A DNA stretch of 64,000 nucleotides from assembly GCA_026184435.1 (NCBI GenBank), contig CP046447.1; one strand, written 5' to 3'. This document shows, piece by piece, positions 55,753 to 63,819 of the stretch. Below the pieces are notes generated by a model. That model searched no databases. It saw only the letters and a program-made list of their open reading frames with translations, and had not been told where the DNA came from. Each line of letters starts with the position of its first letter. Within the stretch, counting starts at the first letter, position 1. The position numbers and the translations under genes are program-made. Source of the DNA: JAADFF01 sp013153035. Its GTDB lineage: Bacteria > Coprothermobacterota > Coprothermobacteria > Coprothermobacterales > JAADFF01.

Positions 55753-55800
55753 AACTCAATAAATTAAAATAATTCCCATAAATTGGGGTATCATGAAAAC

Positions 55801-56529
55801 ATGAAGAAATATGAGCGGGGTTTCACATTGATAGAATTGGTGGTTGTTATCATCATACTTGGCATACTTATTGCTGTAGCCATACCTCTCTATACCGATG
55901 CTATAAGTGCCAGTAAAAAAACTGTCAGATTAGCCAACCTTAAAGCAATACAAAAAGAAATAGAAGTCAAATACCCTAAACCCGAAGAAAATCAGTGGGT
56001 TAGCTATATAGAAAAAGAAATAGGAAATATTCCTCTTTGCCCCTACTCTGGTAAACCATTCGAAATGCTAACAGGAACACTGGATATTAGCGATCCAGAA
56101 AATATATGCAAAGTGGCGTACCACAAGATAAACGACCAAGAATATACTTTGACGTCCTACAATTTCTGGGTTGGATTATTGAAAAGGGTTCCAATATACA
56201 TCTCTCACATAGCTTATGTAGGACCATGTAAAGATGAATATATCACAATACGAAACTATGGCGAAAACGATGTAAGTTTAAACCGCTGGAAAATAAGCAA
56301 TTCCCAAGGAGCTAGCTTCATCTTCCGTAAAAATACTGTCCTTCCTGCTTTTTCCTCGATGTCAATCCCTAGCTACCCTAGAGTTTACAGACCTATAGGG
56401 TGGTGGAGACAAGCAGATTGGAATGCAGCCTGCAACTCAAATAATCCCAATGGCATATGGAAAGACAGCGGAGATACTGGCACATTATACGACAATAGCG
56501 GAAACATTATAGACATATATTCTTATTAG
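55801..56529 (+). CDS. Second pilin-like protein fused to a lamin-tail domain
   Basis: 242 residues from ATG 55801 (an upstream TTG frame extension is less likely). Leader MKKYERG then FTLIELVVVIIILGILIA. It is a diverged duplicate of the preceding gene: CPYSGKPFEMLTGTLD, PENICKVAYHKI and LTSY are shared, and the LTD part (about 136-242) keeps ITIRNYGENDVSLNRWKIS and GIWKDSGDTGTLYDNSGNII. As in the first copy, a TATCAT box ends 6 nt before the ATG and there is no SD. Confidence 0.86.
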   Translation: MKKYERGFTLIELVVVIIILGILIAVAIPLYTDAISASKKTVRLANLKAIQKEIEVKYPKPEENQWVSYIEKEIGNIPLCPYSGKPFEMLTGTLDISDPENICKVAYHKINDQEYTLTSYNFWVGLLKRVPIYISHIAYVGPCKDEYITIRNYGENDVSLNRWKISNSQGASFIFRKNTVLPAFSSMSIPSYPRVYRPIGWWRQADWNAACNSNNPNGIWKDSGDTGTLYDNSGNIIDIYSY

Positions 56530-56641
56530 TATAGTCGTAATAGACAATGGTAAAGTTGTGGCAGAGGGAACACATGAAGAGCTTATAAACAGCTGTGACA
56601 TCTACAGAAACCTTATTCAAAACCAGATTATGAAAGACTAA
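56528..56641 (+). pseudogene. Orphan C-terminus of an ABC exporter ATPase
   Basis: Beginning at the stop of the pilin-LTD gene, a different frame reads IVVIDNGKVVAEGTHEEL and then IYRNLIQNQIMKD before TAA. This is the typical end of an exporter NBD after the switch His. The part upstream in that frame is not ABC-like, so everything before the D-loop is missing. It is a scar of a deletion or of insertion of the pilin genes into a former ABC gene. Confidence 0.8.
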
Positions 56642-56647
56642 CTAATA

Positions 56648-56672
56648 AAAAAGGGCTCCCTATCGGGAGCCC
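56648..56672 (-). terminator. Intrinsic terminator after nfnB
   Basis: Stem GGGCTCCC / GGGAGCCC, 4-nt loop; the minus-strand transcript continues TTTTTTATTAG. Confidence 0.93.
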
Positions 56673-56696
56673 TTAATATCTATACAGAGATAATGC

Positions 56697-58112
56697 TTAC
56701 TGTTTGTTTTGAAGATACTCGTCAATGGCAAGGGCTGCTTTTCTACCATCACCCATTGCCAATATAACAGTTGCCTCACCGCGAATAGCGTCTCCACCGG
56801 CAAAGACACCGGGAATGGATGTCATGAGGTTCTCATCAACAACGATGGTGCCCCTCTTATCAACTTCTAGGCCAGGTGTTGTCTGGAAGATAATCTTACC
56901 GGCTGTCTTACCAATGGCAATAACGACAGTATCGGCCTCAAGCTCTACATACTCACCGGTACCGCGAATCTTTCTCTTACCGCGGGAGTCTCTCTCATCA
57001 AGGGCCTCCATCTTCTCAAACTTCACCTTGACAACACGACCTTTTTCATCACCAATAAACTCAACAGGGTTAAGGAGAAGCTCAAAGTGGATACCCTCTT
57101 CTCTGGCGTGATGTACCTCTTCTTCTCTTGCAGAGATATCCTCTTCACCACGACGATATGTAATATACACATCGGCACCCAGTCTTCTGGCTGTTCTGGC
57201 TGCATCCATGGCTGTATTACCAGCACCGATAATAACAACCTTCTTACCTACATGAACAGGGGTATCGTATTCTGGGAACTTGTAGGCCTTCATAAGGTTG
57301 ACACGGGTCAGGAACTCATTGGCAGTGTAGACACCACCAAGGTTGACACCGGGTATATTCAGCAGCCTTGGAGTACCGGCACCACTTGCTATAAACACGG
57401 CATCGTACTCCTCCATAAGCTCAGGAATGGTAACAGTACGACCGACTACATAGTTGAGCTTAAACTCAACACCCATTCTCTTCAGCTTCTCCACCTCATG
57501 CTCAACAAGGTCGTTGGGCAAACGGAACTCAGGAATACCGTAGACAAGAACACCACCCACTTCGTGAAGTGCCTCAAATACAGTAACCTGATAACCCTTC
57601 TTGGCAAGCTCAGATGCAGCTGTAAGACCGGCAGGACCACTACCAATAATGGCAACCTTCTGGTCCTTCTTCTCTATGCTCTGAATCATCTCTTCAAGAA
57701 GCTCTTCCTCTATACCGGTCTTGCGGGCATAGTCGGCAACAAATCTCTCAAGCTTACCAATGTTGATCTTGTCACCAATCTTACCCATAACACAGTCTTT
57801 TTCACACTGGTCTTCCTGAGGACATACACGACCTGTGATAGCGGGCAGTGTGTTGTTCATCCATATGATACGAAGGGCTTCTTTGATATTGCCCTCCTCA
57901 ACCTGCTTGATAAATAGAGGTATCTTGATGTGTACAGGACAACCCTTAATACAGGGGGCATACTCTTCAGGACACTTTACACATCTGAATGCCTCCTGCT
58001 GTGCACTGTCAAGGTCATATCCATAGTTAACCTCTAAGAAGTTATGTATTCTCTCCTCCGGAGCCTGCTCCGGGGTGGGTATTCTCTTTAGTTTCTTAGG
58101 ATCAATTCCCAT
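56697..58112 (-). CDS. nfnB: NfnB / glutamate-synthase-small-chain-like NADP reductase subunit
   Basis: 471 residues. N-terminal Cys clusters CVKCPEEYAPCIKGCPV and CPQEDQCEKDC hold [4Fe-4S] centres; the FAD site is GSGPAGLTAASELAKKG (near 157), the NAD(P) site GAGNTAMDAARTARRLG (near 297), and GVFAGGDAIRG closes the FAD domain. With NfnA beside it, the pair fits electron-bifurcating NADH-dependent ferredoxin:NADP+ oxidoreductase; sulfide dehydrogenase/glutamate synthase names are used for homologues. ATG overlaps the nfnA stop (TAATG). Confidence 0.9.
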   Translation of the reverse strand: MGIDPKKLKRIPTPEQAPEERIHNFLEVNYGYDLDSAQQEAFRCVKCPEEYAPCIKGCPVHIKIPLFIKQVEEGNIKEALRIIWMNNTLPAITGRVCPQEDQCEKDCVMGKIGDKINIGKLERFVADYARKTGIEEELLEEMIQSIEKKDQKVAIIGSGPAGLTAASELAKKGYQVTVFEALHEVGGVLVYGIPEFRLPNDLVEHEVEKLKRMGVEFKLNYVVGRTVTIPELMEEYDAVFIASGAGTPRLLNIPGVNLGGVYTANEFLTRVNLMKAYKFPEYDTPVHVGKKVVIIGAGNTAMDAARTARRLGADVYITYRRGEEDISAREEEVHHAREEGIHFELLLNPVEFIGDEKGRVVKVKFEKMEALDERDSRGKRKIRGTGEYVELEADTVVIAIGKTAGKIIFQTTPGLEVDKRGTIVVDENLMTSIPGVFAGGDAIRGEATVILAMGDGRKAALAIDEYLQNKQ

Positions 58113-58963
58113 TACTGAGCACCCCCCTGAATAGATTCCAAATAGAGCTTCATAGAGAACTGCTCTTTATCAAGGTAGAAGTTATTTCTGCTGATAAGCT
58201 CCTCAAAGTCCACCTTATAAGCATCAAATGATGGACCATCTACACAGGCAAACTTAACCTCTCCACCAACAGTTACACGGCAGGCACCGCACATACCTGT
58301 TCCATCTACCATGATAGGATGCAGATCAACCTCCATCTCCACTCCGTACTCTTTAACAACATTAAATACGGCATACTGAACCTCTGTTGGACCAACAATA
58401 AATACCATGTCTGGCTTATCTTCCTCCATAATTTTCTTGACAGAATCAACCGCGTGAACCCCTAAATCAGGAATCCATGTCTCTGTCATAGGATAGGCAT
58501 CGATGATATGTTTGTCAGAGAAAGACTCAAACTCTTCCTGCATAAACAGCAGTGGCTCAGGGGTAACATGAAGGGTAATCAGTGTATTCCCTTCTTCTTT
58601 CCACATCTTTGCAATGGGATAAACCTCAACAAGGCCTGTCATAATACCTATGGCAAGAATCTTTTTGCCACTAAAATGCTCTGCAGGATTACCCAAAGGA
58701 CCGGCGATATCAAGCAGATATCCGCCCTCTTGCAGTTCTACTTCCATTCTCTTGGTGGTTTTACCTCTTGTAAGAACAATGAGGTCTACCCAACCCTCTT
58801 CTTTACTCCATCTGACAGGAGTAACAGGAATGCGCTCACCATTCTCAAATGCTCTGATAATGACGAACTGTCCAGGCTGAACCTTCTCAGCCACATGAGG
58901 GGCCTCTACCTTATACAGGGTCTGATTAACGGTCAGCCCCTTCTTCTCAAGAATTTTATACAC
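58112..58963 (-). CDS. nfnA: NfnA subunit (ferredoxin-NADP reductase-like, [2Fe-2S])
   Basis: 283 residues. The FAD-binding barrel (to about 95) is followed by an NAD-binding domain with ILAIGIMTGLVEVYP, and a C-terminal [2Fe-2S] site in GTGMCGACRVTVGGEVKFAC with an acidic ligand before it. This is the small subunit of NfnAB. GTG start behind GGGAGGTGTAGAGG. A Rex-like site and a TATAAT box lie upstream (59039-59070). Confidence 0.9.
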   Translation of the reverse strand: MYKILEKKGLTVNQTLYKVEAPHVAEKVQPGQFVIIRAFENGERIPVTPVRWSKEEGWVDLIVLTRGKTTKRMEVELQEGGYLLDIAGPLGNPAEHFSGKKILAIGIMTGLVEVYPIAKMWKEEGNTLITLHVTPEPLLFMQEEFESFSDKHIIDAYPMTETWIPDLGVHAVDSVKKIMEEDKPDMVFIVGPTEVQYAVFNVVKEYGVEMEVDLHPIMVDGTGMCGACRVTVGGEVKFACVDGPSFDAYKVDFEELISRNNFYLDKEQFSMKLYLESIQGGAQ

Positions 58964-59038
58964 CCTCTACACCTCCCAAGGCTTTTTCACATATTTACTC
59001 TTTTCCAAACAAAGGGTCTATCTAATAAACTTTTGAGT

Positions 59039-59070
59039 ATTATACACGACAATTGTGAAAATAGGCACAT
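59039..59070 (-). promoter_or_regulatory. nfnAB promoter with Rex-like operator
   Basis: A perfect TATAAT on the minus strand (59039-59044) lies next to TTGTGAA-AATA-GGCACAT (59053-59070), which matches most of the Rex consensus TTGTGAA-N4-TTCACAA. Redox control of Nfn by Rex would make sense; no rex gene is in the window. Confidence 0.4.
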
Positions 59071-59179
59071 TTATGTAGTGCATACTCTTTTGCTTTATGC
59101 ACTGATATTTTCGCACCATATCTATCATCATATTTACTGAGCTAAAATATATTAAAAGACATAAAAGGTGGTGAAAAGC

Positions 59180-59395
59180 ATGGATAAATACCCCATATTC
59201 ATCATGCACGGTGTACCCAGAGATAAATTATCTGAAGTTATGCAGGCTGTTCGCTCAGTGCTCGGTAAGGATGTCATCTTTAGCATAACAACAGAAACCA
59301 ATCTACAGTGGAAAGTTCATGATTTAATAGAAGAGTTAATTTCAGAACATGAGCACATGAAAAAGTTTAGAAGCAAAAATGACGATGAAAATTAA
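59180..59395 (+). CDS. DUF3783 small protein
   Basis: 71 residues. The pattern PIFIMHGVPRDKLSEVM, then FSITTETNLQWKVHDLIEEL and SEHEHMKK, fits DUF3783, a small protein of unknown function common in anaerobes. ATG 59180 follows AAGGTGGTGAAAAGC. It overlaps the next gene by 17 nt. Confidence 0.75.
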   Translation: MDKYPIFIMHGVPRDKLSEVMQAVRSVLGKDVIFSITTETNLQWKVHDLIEELISEHEHMKKFRSKNDDEN

Positions 59396-60482
59396 ACTGG
59401 CAGACACAAGCAAATTAAACTTGGGCATTGCCGGTATATCCATGCTCCCATTCTTGTATATAGCCTCGATGGCCCACCGGTGGAGCGCCGAGAGCGATGT
59501 GCCAACATATATCCTCAAAAATATACACAATGTCATGCTATGGGGTTTAGGATTTTATATATTCCTCATTGTGGTAAAGGCTATATACGAAAGAGGCATA
59601 CCACTACGCTCTGTCATCATAGCCGGTAGTATAGCATTTATCTACAAATTTACAGGCAACACTATGCTTGCATGGATACCGGCATTTATTATTGTTCTCT
59701 ACGACATTGAGCTTATTATGACAGGTGAAGGCAAAAACATTGTGTCATTCTCGGTTGTAGGTAGTGTGATACTGACATTTGCAGTATATGCAACAACAGA
59801 AATTGTTAGATATGAAATGATAGGTATAGGTGGAACGATACTTCTACTTTCTGAGCTATTGCTATCTCCACCAATGCAAAGCGTTCCTAAGGTGAAAAAC
59901 GCACAAGCTATAGATTTTATAAGGAAACTCGTTAGTAAGGAAGTGCTGGCGGTGTTCCTTCCTTTTATTCCACTAATGTTCATATATGAAATATCTAAAG
60001 GATTCCAGGCTCCTGTGGAGTTTCTCAATATTACTATATATGCGTATACAGCAGTCATCATTATCTATACGATCACCTTTATTTACAGCATAACAAGATA
60101 CTGTCCACTTTGTGGTTTTTACAGTATTATAGGTACGTTGCTTTATATATTCGCATGGTATTACAAGGTTCTACTTAACGGACATTCGCTTGTCGCATTT
60201 GGAGTAGGAGTATTAGGCATTAGCCTATTACATATAGGACTGTCGTTTTTCGCAGAGGTAACAACCCGCATAGTTATAGCCGGTATTGATATCATTGCCA
60301 TAGGTCTACTCATACTGGCAGGAAGGTTCATGCTCTTTGCAGGTGATTTTATGAATAACCTACTACAGCAAATGCCCATTGAAACAATATTTATTACAGG
60401 AATCTCTGATATAGTAGGTATAGGAATGGTGCTTTCGGGCTTAAACACCATTAGGGAAAAACTTGCCGAGTGGAGGCGATAA
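59379..60482 (+). CDS. Polytopic membrane protein (about ten helices), unknown
   Basis: 367 residues, almost entirely hydrophobic, about ten TM helices with short loops and a Cys pair RYCPLCGF near residue 235. No transporter motif recognised. Its ATG lies inside the DUF3783 gene without SD, so it is presumably coupled. The PH-domain gene follows after 2 nt. Confidence 0.72.
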   Translation: MTMKIKLADTSKLNLGIAGISMLPFLYIASMAHRWSAESDVPTYILKNIHNVMLWGLGFYIFLIVVKAIYERGIPLRSVIIAGSIAFIYKFTGNTMLAWIPAFIIVLYDIELIMTGEGKNIVSFSVVGSVILTFAVYATTEIVRYEMIGIGGTILLLSELLLSPPMQSVPKVKNAQAIDFIRKLVSKEVLAVFLPFIPLMFIYEISKGFQAPVEFLNITIYAYTAVIIIYTITFIYSITRYCPLCGFYSIIGTLLYIFAWYYKVLLNGHSLVAFGVGVLGISLLHIGLSFFAEVTTRIVIAGIDIIAIGLLILAGRFMLFAGDFMNNLLQQMPIETIFITGISDIVGIGMVLSGLNTIREKLAEWRR

Positions 60483-60484
60483 GC

Positions 60485-60940
60485 ATGGAGGAAAAGAAAA
60501 AAGAAGAAAAACCCAGAGAGAAACGCTTTCGTATCTCTTGGTTTAACTACACATGGCACATACTGCTGGCCCTGTGGCTTCTGTTCTTGGGAATATATCC
60601 CAATGAAGCTTTAAGGCAGTATGGTCTTATCTCAACAGCCATATTTATCATACTCATTGTTATTATTGCCCGTATAAGGTTAGAGGTTATTATAAAAGAT
60701 GATAAGCTTGTTATCGTTGAGGGTATCATATCCAAACATGTTAGAGAAGTGTTTCTCCGAGACATTCGCACCATAGATATCAGGCAAAATATCATAGAAC
60801 GCATATTTGGTTTCGGCGATGTCATGATCGCCACATCGGCTACATCTGGTTATGAAATCATCTTAGAAAACATAGGTGCTCCTTATAAACTCAAACAGGA
60901 AATAGAAAAGGCTAGGGCTAAAATGGCTCAGAGGGATTAA
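60485..60940 (+). CDS. Bacterial PH-domain (YdbS/DUF304-type) membrane protein
   Basis: 151 residues. Basic cytoplasmic start, two hydrophobic helices (about 22-65), then a PH-like domain: LVIVEGIISKHVREVFL, RDIRTIDIRQNIIERIFGFG and TSATSGYEIILENI. Such proteins are membrane-associated; function unknown. ATG 60485 follows GGAGGCGATAAGC. The final codons form one arm of a terminator palindrome shared with the convergent M16 gene. Confidence 0.82.
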   Translation: MEEKKKEEKPREKRFRISWFNYTWHILLALWLLFLGIYPNEALRQYGLISTAIFIILIVIIARIRLEVIIKDDKLVIVEGIISKHVREVFLRDIRTIDIRQNIIERIFGFGDVMIATSATSGYEIILENIGAPYKLKQEIEKARAKMAQRD

Positions 60941-60956
60941 TTTCCCTCTGAGCCAT
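60919..60956 (-). terminator. Terminator palindrome overlapping both convergent stop codons
   Basis: ATGGCTCAGAGGG (60923-60935) and CCCTCTGAGCCAT (60944-60956) pair perfectly over 13 bp; the 8-nt loop holds the shared TTAA containing the two stop codons. On the minus strand the stem runs into TTTTAG, so it probably terminates the M16 transcript. Confidence 0.75.
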
Positions 60957-62208
60957 ATACAACTTCAGAAGGCTTTTCCTTACCAATAAGGTATGAAAAC
61001 TCTTCCGCTACATCGCCAAGAGTTAATGATTCTAATTTCTTTACATCTTTGACTGGATCCCATAAACTCCCATTAAATGCCACATTCATAAGATGTGCAA
61101 GAGCTGTGCTATACATACTATCTGAAGACATCATTGTAGATCCAATAACATAGGTCTTTACCCGGTCAAATTCCTCCTCGGATATTTCACCGTTTTTCAA
61201 GCGGGATACCTCTTTCTGCCAGATTTCTTTTACATTACTAAGTACACCGGGCATAATATCCATATACCACACAAGGCTCGTACCTGCAACAGATCCCGAC
61301 ACAGTAGCACCTATAGAATAGGCCCATCCCTTTTTATCTCTAATTTCTTGCACAAGATGAGAAAACGATGTGCCACCTAAAATGGCAGAGATAAGAGATA
61401 TGTGATATTTCTTCTCTCGCCACTGCTCGGTTCTGTAAGGATATAGCTCTATACCAACCCTATAATATGTCTGATTGGTATCCTGCTTTTTATATATCTG
61501 CTCAGACACAAACTTAGCCATATCAACATCAGACCAAGGAGCTTTTTTCTCTTGATACCACCAAGAAGGCATATCCATATGTCTAATATATGCCTTTATA
61601 TCCTCATATGGAACACTGCCAATTGTGGTGAAATATATTGGATACTGGAAAAACTTTTCTTTCCAAAAAGACACAAGTCCTTCACGGGAGATACTCTTTA
61701 CAACATTAGGAAACCCTATAACATCGTATCCCAACCTATGTTCTCCCCACATCGCTTTTTGGAACAAGACAGCGGCCTTTTCGGAGGGATCATCATCTAT
61801 CATGGCCATCTCTCTTAAGACAACTTCTTTCTCTACCTCCAGATCCTCTTCTCTAAATAGAGGGAAAAATGCCAGTTCAAATAGCAGCTGCAGTGATAGT
61901 TGCCACTTCGTTGTGGGCATCTGCACCAAAAACACCATGTAATCATAGGTTGTATAGGCATTAATACGCCCACCACTACCCTCTGCAGCCATCATAATAG
62001 CCCTAGCATCGGGGAAACTTTTAGTACCTCTAAACACCATATGCTCTATGAGATGTGCCAGGCCTTCCCTTCCCTTATCTTCCGCTAAAGCCCCCACAGG
62101 TACAAGAAGGGCAGACACCTGGGTAAGTGTATCCCTCTCCTCATAGGAAACAACAAAGCCGTCTATGATTTCCTCAAGTATGTGATTTCTCTTGGGAAAG
62201 ACTACCAC
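60937..62208 (-). CDS. M16 family zinc peptidase-like protein
   Basis: 423 residues, about the length of processing-peptidase-type M16 proteins. The inverted zinc motif HLIEHMVFRGT (HxxEH) is near residue 50, with the downstream Glu expected in VEKEVVLREMAMI. The second half (GTSFSHLVQEIRDKKGWAYSI) is the conserved M16 C-domain. It probably degrades peptides in the cytoplasm. GTG 62208 overlaps the rqcP stop. Confidence 0.93.
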   Translation of the reverse strand: MVVFPKRNHILEEIIDGFVVSYEERDTLTQVSALLVPVGALAEDKGREGLAHLIEHMVFRGTKSFPDARAIMMAAEGSGGRINAYTTYDYMVFLVQMPTTKWQLSLQLLFELAFFPLFREEDLEVEKEVVLREMAMIDDDPSEKAAVLFQKAMWGEHRLGYDVIGFPNVVKSISREGLVSFWKEKFFQYPIYFTTIGSVPYEDIKAYIRHMDMPSWWYQEKKAPWSDVDMAKFVSEQIYKKQDTNQTYYRVGIELYPYRTEQWREKKYHISLISAILGGTSFSHLVQEIRDKKGWAYSIGATVSGSVAGTSLVWYMDIMPGVLSNVKEIWQKEVSRLKNGEISEEEFDRVKTYVIGSTMMSSDSMYSTALAHLMNVAFNGSLWDPVKDVKKLESLTLGDVAEEFSYLIGKEKPSEVVYGSEGN

Positions 62209-62462
62209 TCCCGGCTCACCTCTTCTTTGGATATGAGTTTGACATAATCGGGAGATATACGCTTATTTGTAGGAACCTCAACAACCTCATACTCAAGTAG
62301 CCATCGCCCTAATCTCACCTTTATCTTATCTCCTACCTTTACACGATAAGAAGGCTTGGCAACCTTTCCATTTACCCACACAAGCCCTTCACGGCATAAT
62401 GCCTCTGCTAAGGTTCTCCTTTTGACAATTCGAGACAGTTGCATAAATTTATCCAGTCTCAT
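62202..62462 (-). CDS. rqcP: S4-domain RNA-binding protein RqcP (YabO/Hsp15-like)
   Basis: 86 residues, one S4 domain: RLDKFMQLSRIVKRRTLAEAL, GLVWVNGKVAKPSYRVKVGD. In B. subtilis the homologue works with RqcH in ribosome-associated quality control, adding alanine tails on stalled 50S subunits. It overlaps the MazG-fusion gene by 14 nt, matching the yabN-yabO neighbourhood. Confidence 0.9.
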   Translation of the reverse strand: MRLDKFMQLSRIVKRRTLAEALCREGLVWVNGKVAKPSYRVKVGDKIKVRLGRWLLEYEVVEVPTNKRISPDYVKLISKEEVSREW

Positions 62463-63690
62463 TTTTCTTTACCTCCTGATACAACTTTTCCATTTCATCA
62501 AGTGTCATATCTCTTAGATCAAGCCCTCGTTCTTCTGCTAACTTCTTCATAGCTCTAAAACGTCTACGGAACTTTTCTGTAGTATAACTGAGAGCACCTT
62601 CAGGGTCAATACCTGCCAGCCTTGCAAGGTTAACGGCAACAAACAAGAGGTCTCCTATTTCCTCTCTAAGATTTTTTCTGTCGTTTTTCTTTATGGCTTC
62701 CCATACCTCTCTAACCTCTTCTTCTACCTTATCCATAACCTCTTCAAGACGTGTCCAGTCAAATCCATATTGGGCCGCTTCATCTTGAACCCTAAATGCC
62801 CATATAAGGGCAGAAGGACGGGGCTTTTTCTTTTCCTCACCTTTCTTCTCCTTCTTTTTCCATTTCTCCCACTTAGAGAGGACAGCAGCTGCATCGTCGC
62901 TCTCTTCAAGGGCAAACACATGAGGGTGGCGACCTATCATCTTGTATGTTTCCTTTTTAATAACCTCCACCATGTCAAATTGTTTTTTCTCTTCGGCAAT
63001 AGTTACATGAAGAAGCAGATGTAGAAGAATATCTCCTACTTCACCGGCATATTCATCTATATCACCCTCCGCAATAGCATTCATAAGCTCAATAAGCTCT
63101 TCTTGAGAGAGTGCCACAAGCATCTGAGGCGTTAGCTTTCTATCCCATGGACATTCTTTCCTAAGAATATGCACAATACTGCGTATACGTAGATACCAAT
63201 ATGGTTCTGGGGCATCATTCCAAAACTCTTCAACTTCAATCTTTCTAACAAACTCTTCCTGTGCTGGCGTCTCTATACTACCGGGTCTTTTTTTTCTCAC
63301 TTCCATTATTGCCCTCTCACCTGTATACCCAAGACTCTTTAGATAAAAGGCAAGCATTGTTCCTGTACGTCCCACACCTGCACCACAGTGCACAAGCACA
63401 GGAGCTCCCTGAGAACGTTTGCGCCATACAAATTCAAGAAACTCCCATACCTGATATTCCTCAGGCACAGACATATCCTTTATGGGTAGATGGAGATAAT
63501 TGCGTGGTGACATTCCCATCTGAGAAAGGGCATAACTATCCAGTGGCTTCTCAGTCAAAGAAACAATGGCTTTTATGCCCTGCTGTTTGATGTATTCCCA
63601 ATGACTGGGAAGAGATGGCTTGGCACTACCGGCTATCACACCATCCTCCAACCATGAAAAGTTTAGTAAATCTATATCAAATTTATTCAT
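62449..63690 (-). CDS. Dual-specificity phosphatase fused to MazG pyrophosphohydrolase
   Basis: 413 residues. Residues 1-155 form a cysteine phosphatase: VLVHCGAGVGRTGTM (Cys102, Arg108) with a general acid Asp72 in LPIKDMSVPE. Residues about 168-405 form tandem MazG domains: ECPWDRKLTPQML, QEELIELMNAI, YAGEVGDILLHLLLH, and a second EEEVREVWEAI...REEIGDLLFVAVN copy, with a Lys/Glu-rich linker between. MazG hydrolyses (d)NTPs to NMP + PPi. ATG follows GGAGGTGAATATAG. B. subtilis YabN has a methylase domain in place of the phosphatase. Confidence 0.93.
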   Translation of the reverse strand: MNKFDIDLLNFSWLEDGVIAGSAKPSLPSHWEYIKQQGIKAIVSLTEKPLDSYALSQMGMSPRNYLHLPIKDMSVPEEYQVWEFLEFVWRKRSQGAPVLVHCGAGVGRTGTMLAFYLKSLGYTGERAIMEVRKKRPGSIETPAQEEFVRKIEVEEFWNDAPEPYWYLRIRSIVHILRKECPWDRKLTPQMLVALSQEELIELMNAIAEGDIDEYAGEVGDILLHLLLHVTIAEEKKQFDMVEVIKKETYKMIGRHPHVFALEESDDAAAVLSKWEKWKKKEKKGEEKKKPRPSALIWAFRVQDEAAQYGFDWTRLEEVMDKVEEEVREVWEAIKKNDRKNLREEIGDLLFVAVNLARLAGIDPEGALSYTTEKFRRRFRAMKKLAEERGLDLRDMTLDEMEKLYQEVKKNETG

Positions 63691-63819
63691 CTATATTCAC
63701 CTCCGTATAACACTACGTTCTATGCCATTATATACCAGTAGCGAATGACATAATATGCAAATATTTGTGCATTTTTGGTAGAATGTTCATATACTATATG
63801 CACATGGAGGTGAATGTTT

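Noticed and set aside
57553..57566. Small palindrome CACTTC-GT-GAAGTG in nfnB
   Set aside because: Six-bp arms in coding sequence are expected by chance in a window of this size.
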